From an uncultured Christensenellaceae bacterium (GTDB lineage Bacteria; Bacillota; Clostridia; Christensenellales; UBA3700): a stretch of DNA of 64,000 nt. Numbering within the stretch: the first letter of the stretch is position 1; every line of letters begins with the position of its first letter. The notes beneath the pieces were generated by a model. It had not been told where the DNA came from. It saw only the letters and a program-made list of their open reading frames with translations, and did not search any database. The position numbers and the translations under genes are program-made. The stretch lies in assembly GCA_910588545.1 (NCBI GenBank), contig CAJUOU010000001.1, positions 124,001 to 188,000 on the forward strand, read 5' to 3'. Positions 61,717 to 64,000 of this stretch are shown here, one piece after another.

Positions 61717-62482
61717 ATTTGACTTTTACTATTTTGTTGCCGTTATCGTAAAATTTGTATTCGTGAAAATTTTGATTGGAATGCACATAAATATCATTTC
61801 TGCCATTTTTGTACCAAACATTAAAATCAAAAGTTTTGTATATTTTTGATAATTGATTTTTTATGTTTACCGCAAGCGGGTCAAATATATCCTCACATAC
61901 TTCAAAATCTTTCAATTTTGGATGATTAATTATGCTTTTTAATATTTTCCACCCCAAAGTTTCGTTTGTATTAAATGGAACAAACCCAAAGTCAAGATAA
62001 ACTTTTGCTGCAAGCCAAGAATTTGTTTGTGTGTGTAATAGTATTTTTTCATATCCAAAGTTTTTAGTAATATCTATGATTTTTGAAAGCAAAGGTTTTG
62101 AAAGCTTTTTTCCTTGTGCTGTATTGGATATTGCAAACCAATCAATCACACAAGAATAACCATTTTCATCTGCGGGAGATAGTGTTGCCGTTGCTATCTT
62201 ATTTCCGTCAATATCCTTAATAAATATAACACGTTTAGTTAATTCGTTTTCAATGTGTTTGTAAAAATCGTAAAATGTTTTTTCACAATCAGTAATTGAG
62301 GCAAATTCTCCTGTGGATATATGAATGTTTATCCATGATTGCAAATCTTTTTCGTTTTCCCAAAATACAAATTCATATCCATTTGGCAAAGGATAGTTTT
62401 TCGTGTTTTCTAAGTTGTCCAAAACCATAATCAATTCGTGGTACGAAATAGTCGGTTCGTAAGTTTTTAGATTGTTTTCCAT
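61715..62482 (-). CDS. GNAT-family N-acetyltransferase
   Basis: 255 residues. A GNAT core lies in about residues 85-170: RVIFIKDIDGNKIATATLSP, then YSCVIDWFAISNTAQGKKLSKPLLSKII, whose Q-x2-GxK-like loop would bind acetyl-CoA, and ILLHTQTNSWLAAKVYLDFGFVPF. The N- and C-terminal extensions are not recognised. Substrate unknown. Minus-strand run of small genes begins here, with 93 bp to the next gene. Confidence 0.75.
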   Translation of the reverse strand: MENNLKTYEPTISYHELIMVLDNLENTKNYPLPNGYEFVFWENEKDLQSWINIHISTGEFASITDCEKTFYDFYKHIENELTKRVIFIKDIDGNKIATATLSPADENGYSCVIDWFAISNTAQGKKLSKPLLSKIIDITKNFGYEKILLHTQTNSWLAAKVYLDFGFVPFNTNETLGWKILKSIINHPKLKDFEVCEDIFDPLAVNIKNQLSKIYKTFDFNVWYKNGRNDIYVHSNQNFHEYKFYDNGNKIVKVK

Positions 62483-62575
62483 AAATTTGTTTTATAATTT
62501 TTTATTTTTCATTAGCTAAATTCAAATCTTTTAATTATGATTTTAAAAATCATTAAACATAATCATATTTTAAAT

Positions 62576-63106
62576 TTACTGCAAAATATTTTGTTGGTTT
62601 GATTGCAGTTCTTCATGATAAATTATTTGTGTAGGGTAAAACTCCCCAATGTATAAGCTTGTTATATAGCCTGTAAAACTTTCAAATACGTTTTTAATTA
62701 GTCGTTTTACGATTTTAACTTGTTTTTTATCTCCGCAAAACAATGTGACATGTGGATAAAAATTGTATCCGTCCGCAAAATTATTATTAAAATTTTTTTG
62801 CAATTCTATTAAATTATCATTTTTTCTAGGTTTTACAAACAATACTTTATTATCAAAGTGCTGTATTTTTTGTAGATTGATTTCAAAACTGTTTTCAACG
62901 GATGTTATTGATTTTATTTTATTTATAAGTTCTTCTTTCATGTCAAGCGGATAACTTCCCAAAGAAATATGGAAAGGAATGTCGGTTATCATATTTCCGA
63001 CAATATTATTATCCGAAATAATTTGTTTAAATTTTTTTAATCTGTATTGAGTATTGTCGTCTAAAACCACAAACACAGTTAAACATTTTTTATTATTCGA
63101 TTGCAT
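62576..63106 (-). CDS. 2H phosphoesterase / 2'-5' RNA-ligase-like protein
   Basis: 176 residues. Two H-x-S/T-h motifs, FHISLG and YPHVTLF, mark the 2H superfamily, which works on cyclic phosphates or 2'-5' linkages in RNA and nucleotides. The overall alternating beta-alpha pattern and spacing (about 95 residues between motifs) fit. Substrate unknown. No partner genes are visible, and no RNA-repair genes such as RtcB are near. Confidence 0.75.
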   Translation of the reverse strand: MQSNNKKCLTVFVVLDDNTQYRLKKFKQIISDNNIVGNMITDIPFHISLGSYPLDMKEELINKIKSITSVENSFEINLQKIQHFDNKVLFVKPRKNDNLIELQKNFNNNFADGYNFYPHVTLFCGDKKQVKIVKRLIKNVFESFTGYITSLYIGEFYPTQIIYHEELQSNQQNILQ

Positions 63107-63155
63107 ATTTATATACCTTTTTATTTAGTCTGTTAATTTATGATTTCTTAAAGTT

Positions 63156-63362
63156 TTATAGAATTTTTTCAAAAATCACAAATTTTTCTTTTAAAGAAAT
63201 CTTTTTTACGTTATAGCCATATTCATTCAGCTGTTTTTTATACTTTAAAAAAGAATGGTCAATAGGAAAACTTAAAATTTTTTCTATTTGTTCAAAAGTC
63301 ATTTTAATAGGAAAATCACTTTGATTTTTCACATAATTCCATAATGCTTGGTATTTATTCAT
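63156..63362 (-). CDS. Small protein resembling DUF7662-like domains, 68 aa
   Basis: KYQALWNYVKNQSDFPIKMTFEQIEKILSFPIDHSFLKYKKQL has the pattern of small proteins with L-x-YL ... TF-EIE-IL--L. The ATG at 63362 has GGAG on the minus strand. The C-terminal end is rich in Lys. Family assignment is by pattern only. Confidence 0.5.
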   Translation of the reverse strand: MNKYQALWNYVKNQSDFPIKMTFEQIEKILSFPIDHSFLKYKKQLNEYGYNVKKISLKEKFVIFEKIL

Positions 63363-63448
63363 GATTTTACTCCTAAATGGTATTATATTTATTATAGCAT
63401 TTAATTGTTGTCAAAAGCAATACAAAATATTATTTTATATAACAAAAA

Positions 63449-63478
63449 AATACGGATAGCTAATTGCTGTCCGTATTT
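63449..63478 (-). terminator. Terminator of the minus-strand gene at 63490
   Basis: Stem AATACGGATAGC/GCTGTCCGTATT with a short loop; the T run is on the minus strand. Confidence 0.82.
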
Positions 63479-63489
63479 AGTGTTTTTAA

Positions 63490-64000
63490 TTACAAAATGT
63501 AGTTGACTGCAGATTCAAGACCGAATATTCCTTCTGCTTTTTTAGGTGCTTCGTATTTTTGTGCTTTATCTAAGTTTTCGTTAATCGATAAAATCAAAGT
63601 GTTTTCCAAAAGAATTTTACTGTCAGTATGTTCTCCGCCTGTTGGGTTGTATCGTAATTCCGTTGCTATCGAAATGTTAGAAAGGTTACCTCCGACCATT
63701 TCCAAAGTCATATCTGCTTTATCTATTTCGTATTCACTATTGTTAAAGTAGTTGTCAATATCAATAACTCCGTCGGCATCGTTGCTATTTATCATATCGC
63801 AAATTTTATCTTTTACCGAGATAGTATTACTCTTATTTAAATAAACCGAATAAATTGCTTTGCCGTCTTTAATTTCTTTTTTAATGCAATCGATATCTTG
63901 GGCGGTAAACTTGAATGCATTTGTCATATAGTCAAATTGAGTTTGTAAGTTTTTGTCCGGTGCTACAGTTACGGTATTTGAGCCTTTGCGTGACACAAGA
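63490..64000 (-). CDS. Partial protein of unknown family, C-terminal 170 residues
   Basis: The frame runs off the right edge, so the start and N-terminus are not seen; a GTG at 63996 is not a supported start. The visible part is soluble, acidic and rich in Asn, Asp and Lys (FNNSEYEIDKADMTLEMVGGNLSNISIATELRYNPTGGEHTDSKI). It reads like a secreted or surface beta-rich domain but no family is recognised. Composition resembles the neighbouring small genes. Confidence 0.5.
   Translation of the reverse strand, partial: LVSRKGSNTVTVAPDKNLQTQFDYMTNAFKFTAQDIDCIKKEIKDGKAIYSVYLNKSNTISVKDKICDMINSNDADGVIDIDNYFNNSEYEIDKADMTLEMVGGNLSNISIATELRYNPTGGEHTDSKILLENTLILSINENLDKAQKYEAPKKAEGIFGLESAVNYIL

Overview
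The window looks like chromosomal DNA from a low-GC, anaerobic, Gram-positive-type bacterium of the Clostridia. Supporting signs are AT-rich codon use, strong Shine-Dalgarno sites, SpoVG, an NfnAB-type ferredoxin/NAD(P) transhydrogenase pair, a rubrerythrin with an N-terminal rubredoxin domain, a DUF3343 protein, and candidate Re-type citrate synthase and type-2 IleRS genes. An uncultured gut lineage is a reasonable guess, but nothing in the window fixes the genus. No tRNA, rRNA, CRISPR array, transposase or prophage was seen.

Layout. 1-2453: the end of a mannosidase-like GH2 gene, a PfkB sugar kinase and mannose-6-phosphate isomerase, consistent with mannoside use. 2454-17300: three large exported proteins (2910, 11036 and 15037), separated by Lrp, an aminotransferase, spoVG and murC. 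17400-31400: a phosphoesterase, fba, an MBL-fold hydrolase operon, trxB, a promoter-terminator unit that probably makes a small RNA, an alpha-galactosidase-like gene, a PerR-like regulator, rubrerythrin, lacZ and an exonuclease. 31600-40800: ileS, RNA-modification enzymes, small orphan genes, an acyl-CoA synthetase, a sugar isomerase and asnA. 40800-43150: an accessory island of three small XRE regulators, a partial tandem duplication and two Cys-rich small proteins. 43190-60640: a housekeeping block with rpmE, a DUF1385-PrmC fusion, prfA, a DRE-TIM synthase, thrC, a cysteine desulfurase-like gene, DUF3343, nth, nfnAB, obg, yhbY, lon and engB. 60850-64000: an orphan Cys-containing protein and small minus-strand genes.

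The standout is a set of three invertible-promoter cassettes, at 2683-2859, 10811-10990 and 14839-15015, one directly upstream of each large surface or secreted protein gene. Each is a 177-180 bp segment bounded by 27-30 bp inverted repeats. Each repeat is itself an 8-bp-arm palindrome, like a tyrosine-recombinase site. Each cassette carries one promoter (TTGACA, 18 bp, TATAAT or TAAAAT) that in this sequence points away from the protein gene in all three cases, so all three genes read as OFF. Inversion would aim each promoter into its gene. In the OFF state the promoter would transcribe a conserved block of about 95 bp that ends in a hairpin terminator. No recombinase gene lies in the window.

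Most other genes form ordinary short operons with 1-4 nt overlaps. Several have consensus promoters that can be read directly. A perfect 17-bp palindrome lies on the PerR-like gene's own promoter.
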